The notes below the pieces were generated by a model, which saw only the letters and a list, made by a program, of their open reading frames with translations, did no database searches and was not told where the DNA came from. A program made the position numbers and the translations under genes. A stretch of 14,846 nucleotides of DNA. Origin: Flavobacteriaceae bacterium. Its GTDB lineage: Bacteria; Bacteroidota; Bacteroidia; Flavobacteriales; Flavobacteriaceae. This document shows positions 6,975 to 14,846 of this stretch, piece after piece. The stretch's first letter is position 1, and the number at the start of each line of letters is the position of its first letter. The stretch lies in contig JABAYZ010000008.1 in assembly GCA_018608735.1 (NCBI GenBank), forward strand, positions 1-14,846. Reading direction: 5' to 3'.

Positions 6975-7001
6975 TTGTTTTTTATAATAATGGTATCTTT
7001 G
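6975..7001 (+). promoter_or_regulatory. Candidate uvrA promoter
   Basis: TATCTTTG at 6994-7001 matches the TAnnTTTG -7 box. A TTG at 6975-6977 lies 16 nt upstream, slightly closer than usual for a -33 element. The start codon at 7023 is only 21 nt after the box, so the leader would be about 15 nt. No LexA-like palindrome was noticed beside it. Confidence 0.45.
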
Positions 7002-7022
7002 CAACCAAATTTTAAGCAATAA

Positions 7023-9812
7023 ATGCCACTAGACCTCTCAAAATTAAGTCCAAAAGAGCACATTCTAATTAAAGGAGCAAAACTGCACAATCTAAAGAAT
7101 ATAGATGTTGCAATTCCTCGCCATAAATTGGTAGTCATTACTGGGCTTTCCGGATCTGGAAAATCAAGCTTAGCTTTTGACACCTTGTATGCCGAAGGTC
7201 AGCGGCGTTATGTGGAAAGCTTATCGAGTTATGCCCGCCAATTTTTGGGGCGTCTCAACAAACCCAATGTCGATTATATCAAAGGAATTGCACCTGCTAT
7301 CGCTATTGAACAAAAAGTAAACTCTACCAATCCACGATCTACTGTTGGAACCACCACAGAGATTTATGATTATTTAAAATTGGTATTCGCACGGATTGGA
7401 AAAACCTATTCCCCAATCTCCAATACTATCGTAAAAAAAGATACCACTAGCGATGTTATCAATTATATTAAAACACTAAACATAGGCGAAAAACTACTCC
7501 TATTGGCTCCCATCCATCTAGAAGAGGGTCGAACTATAGAAAATAAATTACAAGCCCTTCAACACCAAGGCTATGCACGGATCAAAGTAAAGGAGAGTGT
7601 TGAGCGTATTGAACAAATTGAAAATTTTAAAAAATTGCCAAAAGCAATTCATCTTGTTGTCGACCGGATTATCGTAAAAGACGAAGAGGATTTTTATAAC
7701 CGTTTGGCAGATGCTATCGAAATGGCTTTTTTTGAAGGCAAAGGACGCTGTCAGATTGAAAAAATTGATGGTTCTGAAGCTCGTGAATTCAGTAATTCTT
7801 TTGAACTGGATGGTCAAAAATTCTTAGAACCCAATACCCATTTATTTAGTTTTAACAACCCATATGGCGCCTGTCCAAAATGTGAGGGCTATGGCGATGT
7901 TATTGGTATTGATGAAAGTCTTGTCATTCCAAATACTTCGCTTTCGATATATGAAAATGCGGTATTTCCATGGCGTGGTGAGAGCATGAAATATTATCGA
8001 GATCAACTGGTTAATAACTGCCATAAATTTGACTTTCCGATTCATAAACCCTATTTTGAATTAGATTCCAAACACCAAGAATTACTGTGGATGGGGAATA
8101 CACATTTTACAGGTTTAAATTCTTTTTTTGAAGACTTAGAATCTAAGGCCTATAAAGTTCAAAACCGTGTGATGTTATCGCGCTATCGTGGAAAAACAAA
8201 ATGCGGCAGCTGTCAAGGAAAACGGTTGCGTGTAGAAGCCAATTTTGTGAAAGTTGGAGGCGCCTCAATTACCGATTTGGTAGAATTATCTATCAAGGAT
8301 TTAATTGCATTTTTTAAGACTCTAAAGTTGGATGCCAAAGACAATGAAATTGCAAAACGACTTTTAAAAGAAATTAATAACCGTTTAGGATTTTTATCTA
8401 ATGTTGGGTTAGATTATTTGACACTAAATAGAAAATCCAACACCCTATCTGGTGGAGAAAGTCAACGAATCAACCTAGCTACATCCTTAGGCAGTAGTCT
8501 TGTAGGCTCTATGTATATTTTGGATGAACCTAGTATTGGTCTCCATTCAAAAGATAGTGAACGCCTTATCAATGTTTTGATTGCTTTGCGGAATTTGGGA
8601 AACACAGTTATTGTAGTTGAGCATGATGAAGCCATCATGGCTGCTGCGGATTATGTCATTGATATTGGGCCAGAAGCTGGGACCTTTGGAGGCGAAGTTA
8701 TGGCTAGTGGAAGTTATAAAGCCCTTTTAAAAAGTAATACTTTAACAGCACAGTATCTCAATGGAACTCTTGAAATTGAGGTGCCTAAAAAACGACGTAC
8801 ATCTAAATACAGTGTGACTATATCTGGTGCACGCGAACATAATTTAAAAAATGTAGAGGTTACATTTCCTTTGAGCATGTTGACGGTTGTGACGGGAGTT
8901 TCGGGAAGTGGAAAAAGTACACTCGTCAAACAACTATTATATCCAGCACTTCTAAAATCAATTGGAGGATATGGCGAAAAAGCTGGAGAATTTACAAGCA
9001 TCGCAGGCAACTTTAGCAATATACAATTCATAGAATTTGTAGATCAAAACCCCATTGGACGCTCATCACGTTCCAACCCTGTGACCTATATTAAAGCCTA
9101 TGATGATATCCGTGCGCTATTTTCAAAACAAAAATTAAGCGTTTTAAGAAACTATCAACCCAAGCATTTTTCTTTTAATGTAGATGGCGGACGTTGTGAT
9201 ACTTGTAAAGGTGAAGGCACGGTAACCATCGAAATGCAATTTATGGCGGATGTCCAATTGCAATGTGACGACTGTAATGGCAAACGTTTTAAGAAAGAAA
9301 TACTGGAGATTAAATTCAATAACAAAACTATTGATGACATTCTTACGATGACGATTGATGATGCTGTTGCCTTTTTTGAAACACATCAAGAGAAAAAAAC
9401 CAAAATAAAACTACAGCCTCTTCAAGATGTGGGACTTGGATATGTGACCCTTGGACAAAGTTCGTCTACACTATCTGGTGGCGAAGCTCAACGTATAAAA
9501 CTCGCCTCCTTTTTGGGAAAAGGCACTAAAGCAGAAACAGGCCTATTTATTTTTGATGAGCCAACGACTGGACTTCATTTTCATGATATTAAAAAACTTC
9601 TAAAATCCTTTAATGCCTTGATCGACAAAGGCCATTCTATAGTAGTGGTTGAACACAATTTAGATCTAATTAAATGTGCTGATCATGTGATTGACTTAGG
9701 TCCAGAAGGCGGTGCTAATGGTGGTTATGTACTGGCTGAAGGTACGCCAGAATCCGTAGCTAAGTCCAGTAAATCTTCAACAGGTAATTTTCTAAAAAGT
9801 AAATTAAATTAA
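7023..9812 (+). CDS. uvrA: Excinuclease ABC subunit A (UvrA)
   Basis: The 929-residue protein is full length for UvrA (about 940) and has its two ABC ATPase halves. Walker A motifs are GLSGSGKS at 41-48 and GVSGSGKS at 625-632. ABC signatures are LSGGESQ at 475-481 and LSGGEAQ at 817-823, each followed by a Walker B (MYILDEPSIGLH and LFIFDEPTTGLH). Zinc-binding pairs are CPKC at 284-287 with CGSC at 394-397, and CDTC at 725-728 with CDDC at 748-751. UvrA dimers scan DNA for bulky damage and load UvrB in nucleotide excision repair. uvrB and uvrC are not in the window. The start at 7023 is chosen because the family's N-terminal IKGAKLHNLKNI follows at once and a promoter box lies just upstream. 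Confidence 0.99.
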   Translation: MPLDLSKLSPKEHILIKGAKLHNLKNIDVAIPRHKLVVITGLSGSGKSSLAFDTLYAEGQRRYVESLSSYARQFLGRLNKPNVDYIKGIAPAIAIEQKVNSTNPRSTVGTTTEIYDYLKLVFARIGKTYSPISNTIVKKDTTSDVINYIKTLNIGEKLLLLAPIHLEEGRTIENKLQALQHQGYARIKVKESVERIEQIENFKKLPKAIHLVVDRIIVKDEEDFYNRLADAIEMAFFEGKGRCQIEKIDGSEAREFSNSFELDGQKFLEPNTHLFSFNNPYGACPKCEGYGDVIGIDESLVIPNTSLSIYENAVFPWRGESMKYYRDQLVNNCHKFDFPIHKPYFELDSKHQELLWMGNTHFTGLNSFFEDLESKAYKVQNRVMLSRYRGKTKCGSCQGKRLRVEANFVKVGGASITDLVELSIKDLIAFFKTLKLDAKDNEIAKRLLKEINNRLGFLSNVGLDYLTLNRKSNTLSGGESQRINLATSLGSSLVGSMYILDEPSIGLHSKDSERLINVLIALRNLGNTVIVVEHDEAIMAAADYVIDIGPEAGTFGGEVMASGSYKALLKSNTLTAQYLNGTLEIEVPKKRRTSKYSVTISGAREHNLKNVEVTFPLSMLTVVTGVSGSGKSTLVKQLLYPALLKSIGGYGEKAGEFTSIAGNFSNIQFIEFVDQNPIGRSSRSNPVTYIKAYDDIRALFSKQKLSVLRNYQPKHFSFNVDGGRCDTCKGEGTVTIEMQFMADVQLQCDDCNGKRFKKEILEIKFNNKTIDDILTMTIDDAVAFFETHQEKKTKIKLQPLQDVGLGYVTLGQSSSTLSGGEAQRIKLASFLGKGTKAETGLFIFDEPTTGLHFHDIKKLLKSFNALIDKGHSIVVVEHNLDLIKCADHVIDLGPEGGANGGYVLAEGTPESVAKSSKSSTGNFLKSKLN

Positions 9813-9823
9813 TTTTTAATTGA

Positions 9824-9852
9824 TTGAAAATCAATAAACTAAATTATATTTG
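9824..9852 (+). promoter_or_regulatory. Candidate promoter of the secreted basic protein gene
   Basis: TATATTTG at 9845-9852 fits the -7 consensus and TTG at 9824-9826 lies 18 nt upstream. The start codon is at 9913, so the leader would be about 55 nt. A weak AT-only hairpin (9819-9835) overlaps the -33 box; it lacks a T run, so it does not convince as the uvrA terminator. Confidence 0.5.
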
Positions 9853-9912
9853 AAATTTGTGGCATGCTGTTTGGTAATACATGTTTGAGTTTAACTTTTA
9901 AAACGATGTATT

Positions 9913-10812
9913 ATGAAAAAATTATTTTTAACACTGCTTAGTATTGCTTTATTTGGAACTGCATCTGCAAATTCAAACTCAAATTATTTAGGACCTAATA
10001 ATTCTTTTATATTTAATGAGCAGGGCATTGAATTTGCTATTTTTAAAGACGGACAATTTGATTTTAATGTCTTAAAGTACCGTCAAAATTCTCATCAATT
10101 CTCAAATCTAAATGGTGTAAGTATCAGTTTCAATACTGGATATGATTACGGCGCTTATGTTCAATATGATAATTATGGAGCCGTAATTCAAATTGAGAAC
10201 ACCCCTATAAACTATGATAATTACGGCCGAATTCGTCAAGCTGGAAATGTACATATTAATTATGACTACAGGGGGCGGGTATCCTTAATTGGAGGCATGT
10301 ATATTAATTATAATTATGCCAATAACTTCTACTGTACTGGCTATATCAATCGTATGCACCGATACTATACGCCTAGCGTTTGGAACAGGTATTACAGGGT
10401 GCCAAAAGCGCGATATTGTGTAACTTTCAGCACGCCTTACCGAAGACACTATACGCCGATCAGATATCGCTATAAAAATCCATACAAAAATAACCGTCGA
10501 CCTGATGTGTATCGAAATCGATCAACTCATAATAGGGTAACTAAAACACGATCAAATCAAAGTGACCGTTATAGTGTCAATCGAAGTTCAAGACGAACTC
10601 CGAATGCCACCAAAAGATCTGCAGAACGTATTGCCTCAAGATCTACACCAAATCGATCAAATTCTAGAGTAGCAAATTCTAACTCTAGAGTACGAACAAC
10701 CCCATCAAATCGAGTGAAACACACAAAGCCAATTACTCGAAATCAGAACGTGGTTGCTCAAAGAACCTCTAGAGTAAACCCAAATAATAGGTCTACTCGT
10801 CGAAGAAAATAA
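9913..10812 (+). CDS. Secreted, strongly basic Arg/Ser/Asn-rich protein, function unknown
   Basis: The 299-residue product has a clear signal peptide, MKKLFLTLLSIALFGTASA, with likely cleavage after residue 19. The mature part begins with PNNSFIFNEQGIEFAIFKDG. Residues about 80-138 hold three to four Tyr-rich repeats of roughly 20 residues with the pattern INYDxxGRI/V (YDNYGAVIQ, INYDNYGRIRQ, INYDYRGRVSL, INYNYANNFY). From about 145 the chain becomes rich in Tyr, Arg, Asn and Ser. The last 100 residues are almost entirely R/S/N/T/V/K and are probably disordered. The triplet SRV occurs three times there with identical codons (TCTAGAGTA at 10663, 10684 and 10768). I recall similar proteins in Flavobacteriaceae without known function, but this is memory and not a search. 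It might bind an acidic polymer such as LPS or DNA in the envelope; that is inference. It is probably transcribed alone. Confidence 0.8.
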   Translation: MKKLFLTLLSIALFGTASANSNSNYLGPNNSFIFNEQGIEFAIFKDGQFDFNVLKYRQNSHQFSNLNGVSISFNTGYDYGAYVQYDNYGAVIQIENTPINYDNYGRIRQAGNVHINYDYRGRVSLIGGMYINYNYANNFYCTGYINRMHRYYTPSVWNRYYRVPKARYCVTFSTPYRRHYTPIRYRYKNPYKNNRRPDVYRNRSTHNRVTKTRSNQSDRYSVNRSSRRTPNATKRSAERIASRSTPNRSNSRVANSNSRVRTTPSNRVKHTKPITRNQNVVAQRTSRVNPNNRSTRRRK

Positions 10813-10837
10813 TAGTATTTGTTTAGTTAGTTAGTTG

Positions 10838-10881
10838 AAAAACTTCGTAGTTGAATATCCCACAATCACTACGGAGTTTTT
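10838..10881. terminator. Bidirectional terminator between convergent genes
   Basis: AAAAACTTCGTAG (10838-10850) pairs with CTACGGAGTTTTT (10869-10881) along 13 bp with one T-G wobble, around an 18-nt loop. The T run on one side and the A run on the other serve both strands. It lies between the secreted-protein gene (stop 10812, plus) and the glycosyltransferase gene (stop 10886, minus). Confidence 0.88.
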
Positions 10882-10885
10882 ATGT

Positions 10886-12166
10886 TTAAATAAGAAGCTC
10901 ATGAACCAATTGCTGAGTTAAATTTTTTCGGCTATACATTTCTAATCCAATAGAATCCACGGCTAATTGTTGAGAGTTATAGGCTTCAAAATGCTGTTCC
11001 AAAAGTGTACGAAGCGCAGCCTCTTCATCATACCTGAAATACGCTCCAGAGCGCGTTTCATTTAAAAGGGTTTCAATATCAGAAGCATCGGGTCCTATCG
11101 CAATTATTGGGCGTTTAGACGCCATGTATTCAAATAATTTTCCAGGGATAATGTATTCCGTTTCTTTTGAATCTTCTTCAATAAGCAGTAATACTTGTGT
11201 CTTTTTCTGGTACTCTAGAGCCTTATCATGAGATACATAACCTATCGTCTGAATGTGATTCTCCAGTCCATAACTATAAATAGAATCCATGACCTCTGTA
11301 CTGACGGCACCAATAAGCTTAAGTTGAAAAACAGAAGAAAACTGGGGAGACTCCTTTATCAAATTAGAAAGAACACGCCACAAAATCAGAGGATTTCGCC
11401 CTCCTAGTAAAGACCCAATGTGCGATAATGTAAACTTAGAATCTAATGTGCTATGCTTAGAAATCTCAAAATCATAACCATTTGTAATGACCGAAATGGA
11501 TCTGTTGGTTAATTCCGAAAATAACGTTTTCGTTTGCGGACTTGTCACAACTAATTCGTCAGCAGTTTGAAGCACCGATGCTTCTAAATGTTTATGTTTT
11601 TTTTGAGCAAAAGCACTTAATTTTAATTTTTTATGGTAGCCAATTTGTGTCCATGGGTCTCTGAAATCTGCAATCCATTTAATGGAATGTAATTGTTTTA
11701 ATTGTAGTCCGATGAGATGCAAACTATGAGGAGGGCCTGTAGTAATGACTGTATCTATTTTATGGGTTTTAATATAATCAGACAAAAAGCAAACCGATGG
11801 TTTGACCCAAAATACTCTAGCATCAGGAATGAAAAAATTACCTCTGATAAAAAGAAATAACCGCTCTAAAATTGATTGTTTTTTTGAATTTGAAATGAGG
11901 CCTTTAGATAGATCCGTTGTTTTGGATCTAGAAAATAATTGCGCCCATTTATAAGGTTCGCGTATGGGTGTTTTTAAGACCGTTAAATCAGGGCTTACAT
12001 CGGATACCAAAGAGACATCTTTAATGGGATAATTGGGGTTTTCTGGGCAATACACAATGGGAGTTATACCAAAATCTGGCAAATATTTTACAAATTTCAA
12101 CCAACGCTGAACTCCGGGCCCACCAGATGGAGGCCAATAATAAGTAATGATCAGTACTTTTTTCAC
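10886..12166 (-). CDS. GT-B fold glycosyltransferase, family 4-like
   Basis: The 426-residue protein starts VLIITYYWPPSGGPGVQRW, the N-terminal strand and Gly-rich loop of a GT4-type acceptor domain (about 1-200). The donor-binding domain follows, with HIGSLLGGRNP, LIGAVSTEV, IGYVSHDKALEYQK and PGKLFEYMASKRPIIAI. The Glu at about 346 matches the conserved nucleotide-sugar-contacting acid of the family. It probably transfers a sugar onto an envelope glycan or lipid carrier at the inner face of the membrane; donor and acceptor are unknown. The start codon is GTG (12166-12164), and it shares GTGA with the stop of the YfhO-like gene, so translation of the two is likely coupled. There is no signal peptide or membrane span. 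Confidence 0.88.
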   Translation of the reverse strand: MKKVLIITYYWPPSGGPGVQRWLKFVKYLPDFGITPIVYCPENPNYPIKDVSLVSDVSPDLTVLKTPIREPYKWAQLFSRSKTTDLSKGLISNSKKQSILERLFLFIRGNFFIPDARVFWVKPSVCFLSDYIKTHKIDTVITTGPPHSLHLIGLQLKQLHSIKWIADFRDPWTQIGYHKKLKLSAFAQKKHKHLEASVLQTADELVVTSPQTKTLFSELTNRSISVITNGYDFEISKHSTLDSKFTLSHIGSLLGGRNPLILWRVLSNLIKESPQFSSVFQLKLIGAVSTEVMDSIYSYGLENHIQTIGYVSHDKALEYQKKTQVLLLIEEDSKETEYIIPGKLFEYMASKRPIIAIGPDASDIETLLNETRSGAYFRYDEEAALRTLLEQHFEAYNSQQLAVDSIGLEMYSRKNLTQQLVHELLI

Positions 12167-14574
12167 GATGGTTTTCTATAGATTAATACGCCTTGACCCA
12201 GAATTAAAATCCCCAAAAGAAGTGTGCTCATTAAGGCAATAGTGGAACCTGTAGTGACAACTGTTGGGTTAAAATTAAACACAATTGTATGAGAACCTTT
12301 AGGAATTTCCAAACCACGAAGCACATAGTCGACATTAAAGTGCTCAACTTCTACGCCATCTATTGTAGCAACCCAGCCATGTTTATAATAGGCCTCTGAA
12401 AATACGGCAAATCCATCTGCGGTACTCGTACTCTCATAAACCAAGTGATTAAGTTTATAATCAACTAATTTGATAGTAGCTGTTGAATCGTTTATGAAAT
12501 TCCTTGACGTCAACTTAGAAACATTGGCAGTCGCCGTTGTTTTAGTATCGATTTGGTTCAGAGCCAAAAGTTCTTCATCTGCGGTTTCAAAAGCTTGAAT
12601 GGCTTCTACAAACCATGCGTTTCCATTTGTTTTTTCATTTTCAAAATAACGTACACTACCGTCTTTATCTTGATAAATTACATATTTGGTATTTAACATA
12701 TTAAGAACTTCAAAATTGGTTTTATCAATATGAAATTCTTGTAGCTCCTTGAATCGCATCATTTTAGCGGCATGGTATCCCCCTATGGAATTATGAAAAT
12801 AAGACGTTTTGGTAGAACTATCAGACATATCAAAAACTCTAAAATTGGTAGTGTCTTTTAGTAACTCTTGATTAATTGTACTGGCTTGATATGGACGATT
12901 GACTTTAATAGCGGATACAAAGTCGTCATTATTTACATACCGAAGATCCACCCCAACAAGATCAAAAACAAGTAGAAGCCCCAAAATAATAATCGTGGTA
13001 TTCTGGGCTATTTTTTGTTTGAGGTAAGCAAGAATTAGAGCGCCAGCGGTTAAGATATAAAACAACGTTCTTAGGGCATCTGATGTGAAAATCGCACTGC
13101 GATCAGAGCGCAACGCCTCTACAAAAGAGGCCCCATAGTACTGTTGATATTGCCCATCATTTATCCCAACAAAATCAAATAAAGTATTTTTGAATACTAG
13201 AAACATCAGCGTCAGTCCTGCTACAATACTTAATGATTTTTTTAAGGCGTCAAGCTTCATTTCAAATTTAACATTAGAGTTAAATAGCTGGGCCAGTCCT
13301 AAAGTGGCAAACAGTGGAATACATAATTCCAAAAGCACTTGAATAGAACTCACTGCTCTAAATTTATTGTAAAGCGGTATGTAGTCAATAAAAAAATTGG
13401 TAAGGAAGCCAAGATTTTTCCCATAAGATAATAGTAAAGACAGGACTATCCCAACTATCAGCCACCACTTGAAACGCCCATGGTATAAAAATAAGGCGAA
13501 TACAAAAAGAAACATAACGACAGCTCCAACATATGCGGGGGCTTCAACAATAGGTTGATCGCCCCAGTACATTGGGGCTTGTTCAGATTCTTGAAGCGCT
13601 TCTAAAGGACTCGCTCCCAATGCACGATAGGCTTTATAAGTTTCTGAGTCTTTTCCAAGGTTCTCTCTATTTCCACCACCCATAAATCTAGGAATAAAGA
13701 GGTTGAAACTTTCCAAAAATCCATAACTAAATTGAGTGATATAGGCTTTATCCAAACCTGTAGTTTGCTCTTTTGGACTTCCATCGGGGTTAAGTGTTAA
13801 TTCACTTTGACCTCGTGTACTTACTTTAGCATATTCGCTAGTAGCCATTAGATTTGTAGCGTTCATACCGAATGCTAGAACCGCAGCAATTAGAAGAACC
13901 CCAATGGCTTTGAAAAATGCTGGAAACGCCTTTGTTTTTATGGCCTGAACAAAATAAGATAGTCCTAAAATTATAATAAGAAACCCTAAGTAGTAGGTCA
14001 TTTGAGGATGGTTGGTTGCCAACTCCAAACCGGAAGCTACCGCTGTGAGGATGAAGCCCAAAAAATAACGCTTTTGAAAAGTTAAAATAATTCCTGATAA
14101 CACCAATGGCATATAGGCAATGGCGTGGGCTTTAGCATTATGTCCAACCCCCAAAATAATAATAAGATAGGTTGAAAACCCAAAGGCAAGCGCGCCTATA
14201 GCGGCAATTTTATAATCGATTTTTAAAACTAATAATAAGATGTAAAACCCCAATAAATATAAGAAGAGGTAGTCTGCTGGTCGGGGTAAAAACCGCAGGG
14301 CTAAATCCAGTTTTTTGATGTAATTGTGAGGATATTTGGCGCCTAGTTGATAGGTAGGCATACCACCAAAAGCGCTATTGGTCCAATAAGATTCAGCGTC
14401 ATAGGTTTTTCGAAAATCAATTTGCTGTTTGGCCATTCCGGTGTATTGAACAATATCACTTTGGTAGATTTTTTGGCCTTTTAGTACGGGGTTAAAATAA
14501 AGAATTGCAACAAGGATGAACCCTAAAATCACTAGTAAGTGTGTGCCAAATTGTTTTAAGCTAAGATTCATCAT
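12163..14574 (-). CDS. YfhO-like multi-span membrane protein (GT-C type)
   Basis: The 803-residue protein begins with a membrane span (about 10-30), followed by a loop with YQSDIVQYTGMAKQQIDFRK and TYDAESYWTNSAFGGMPTY, a pattern typical of YfhO proteins. Roughly a dozen hydrophobic spans follow up to about 555, including YLFLYLLGFYILLLVL and LLSLLLSYGKNLGFLTNFF. A soluble, beta-rich domain fills about 560-770, and a last span lies near 777-799 before the RKPS end. YfhO proteins belong to the GT-C superfamily and in Gram-positive bacteria help glycosylate lipoteichoic acid. In Bacteroidota the substrate is not known. The overlap with the glycosyltransferase gene suggests they act in one glycosylation step. 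The DUF4834-like gene ends 9 nt upstream of the start codon. Confidence 0.87.
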   Translation of the reverse strand: MMNLSLKQFGTHLLVILGFILVAILYFNPVLKGQKIYQSDIVQYTGMAKQQIDFRKTYDAESYWTNSAFGGMPTYQLGAKYPHNYIKKLDLALRFLPRPADYLFLYLLGFYILLLVLKIDYKIAAIGALAFGFSTYLIIILGVGHNAKAHAIAYMPLVLSGIILTFQKRYFLGFILTAVASGLELATNHPQMTYYLGFLIIILGLSYFVQAIKTKAFPAFFKAIGVLLIAAVLAFGMNATNLMATSEYAKVSTRGQSELTLNPDGSPKEQTTGLDKAYITQFSYGFLESFNLFIPRFMGGGNRENLGKDSETYKAYRALGASPLEALQESEQAPMYWGDQPIVEAPAYVGAVVMFLFVFALFLYHGRFKWWLIVGIVLSLLLSYGKNLGFLTNFFIDYIPLYNKFRAVSSIQVLLELCIPLFATLGLAQLFNSNVKFEMKLDALKKSLSIVAGLTLMFLVFKNTLFDFVGINDGQYQQYYGASFVEALRSDRSAIFTSDALRTLFYILTAGALILAYLKQKIAQNTTIIILGLLLVFDLVGVDLRYVNNDDFVSAIKVNRPYQASTINQELLKDTTNFRVFDMSDSSTKTSYFHNSIGGYHAAKMMRFKELQEFHIDKTNFEVLNMLNTKYVIYQDKDGSVRYFENEKTNGNAWFVEAIQAFETADEELLALNQIDTKTTATANVSKLTSRNFINDSTATIKLVDYKLNHLVYESTSTADGFAVFSEAYYKHGWVATIDGVEVEHFNVDYVLRGLEIPKGSHTIVFNFNPTVVTTGSTIALMSTLLLGILILGQGVLIYRKPS

Positions 14575-14583
14575 GTGTGTTAT

Positions 14584-14846
14584 TTATTCAACATCTTCAT
14601 AATCTACATATTCTCCAACACTATTGTTTGAAGATTTAGAATTTGGCATTTTATCAATTGTAATTTCGCCTTCTTTTTGGGTCGGCGGTTTTGGAGCGGA
14701 TTGAGTTCTAAAATGGGCTTCTGCTTTTTTGGCCAAGGATTTCATGATATAGGGCGCAAATAGACGCATCAAATATTTGAAAATAGAATAAACCAAAACA
14801 AAAATGAGGAGTGTTTTCAGCAATCCAATAATAGACGCAGTTTGTA
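14584..14846 (-). CDS. DUF4834-like small membrane protein, 5' end outside window
   Basis: The minus-strand frame ends at 14584 and stays open to the right edge, so the gene is partial. A TTG at 14823-14821 could be taken as start, but the codons before it read QTASIIGLLKTLLIFVLVYS without a stop. That fits the N-terminal hydrophobic helix of such proteins, so the true start probably lies just beyond the edge. One membrane span is followed by a basic segment (KKAEAHFRTQ) and an acidic, probably disordered tail ending VDYEDVE. The DUF4834 assignment comes from memory of small flavobacterial proteins with this layout. It is the first visible gene of the operon with the YfhO-like and glycosyltransferase genes. 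Function is unknown. Confidence 0.7.
   Translation of the reverse strand, partial: QTASIIGLLKTLLIFVLVYSIFKYLMRLFAPYIMKSLAKKAEAHFRTQSAPKPPTQKEGEITIDKMPNSKSSNNSVGEYVDYEDVE

Noticed and set aside
8714..9031. 105-codon open frame antisense to uvrA.
   Set aside because: It lies across the second Walker A region of uvrA, and its composition follows from the uvrA codons.
9819..9835. Perfect AT-only 7-bp hairpin just after uvrA, considered as its terminator.
   Set aside because: There is no GC in the stem beyond one pair, no T run follows, and it overlaps a promoter -33 box.
10822..10836. Short tandem TTAG repeats after the secreted-protein gene.
   Set aside because: Three copies of 4 nt are too few to call a functional or variable repeat; it is only low-complexity sequence before the terminator.

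Overview
The window looks like chromosomal DNA of a marine-type member of the Flavobacteriaceae (phylum Bacteroidota). The grounds are the AT-rich composition, SPII lipoproteins with short signal peptides, TAnnTTTG-type -7 promoter boxes, few Shine-Dalgarno sites, and families typical of that group (a DUF4834-like protein, a YfhO-like membrane protein, a lipoprotein cyclophilin, and an M3 peptidase lipoprotein). The genus cannot be fixed from the sequence alone.

Layout. At 1-1143 (minus strand) a NUDIX CoA-pyrophosphatase gene is followed by a PlsC-type acyltransferase gene that runs off the left edge. Diverging from them at 1175-4081 (plus) are a lipoprotein peptidyl-prolyl isomerase and a lipoprotein M3 peptidyl-dipeptidase, closed by a strong hairpin terminator at 4101-4130. 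From 4131 to about 6218 lies a more AT-rich, accessory-looking segment. It holds an orphan cadherin-domain lipoprotein gene (4518-5765), a GC-rich pair of REP-like hairpins (5776-5884), more small hairpins, and an unlisted 47-codon ORF on the minus strand (6009-6152).

At 6219-9812 an ECF sigma factor gene (minus) and uvrA (plus) diverge from a 219-bp region that carries a promoter-like box for each and a perfect palindrome in the sigma-gene leader. A gene for a secreted, very basic Arg/Ser/Asn-rich protein of unknown function (9913-10812) ends at a bidirectional terminator (10838-10881). The opposite side of that terminator serves a minus-strand operon: a DUF4834-like protein (partial at the right edge), a large YfhO-like membrane protein and a GT-B glycosyltransferase. 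The last two overlap by 4 nt (GTGA), with the glycosyltransferase starting at GTG.

How the genes work together. Most of the window is housekeeping: phospholipid acylation and CoA turnover, envelope protein folding and peptide degradation, nucleotide excision repair, and envelope glycosylation. No CRISPR array, tRNA, rRNA, integrase, transposase or recognisable defence system is visible. The least explained parts are the 4131-6218 segment, above all the REP-like element with its compensatory base change and the adjacent small ORF, and the leader palindrome of the sigma gene.
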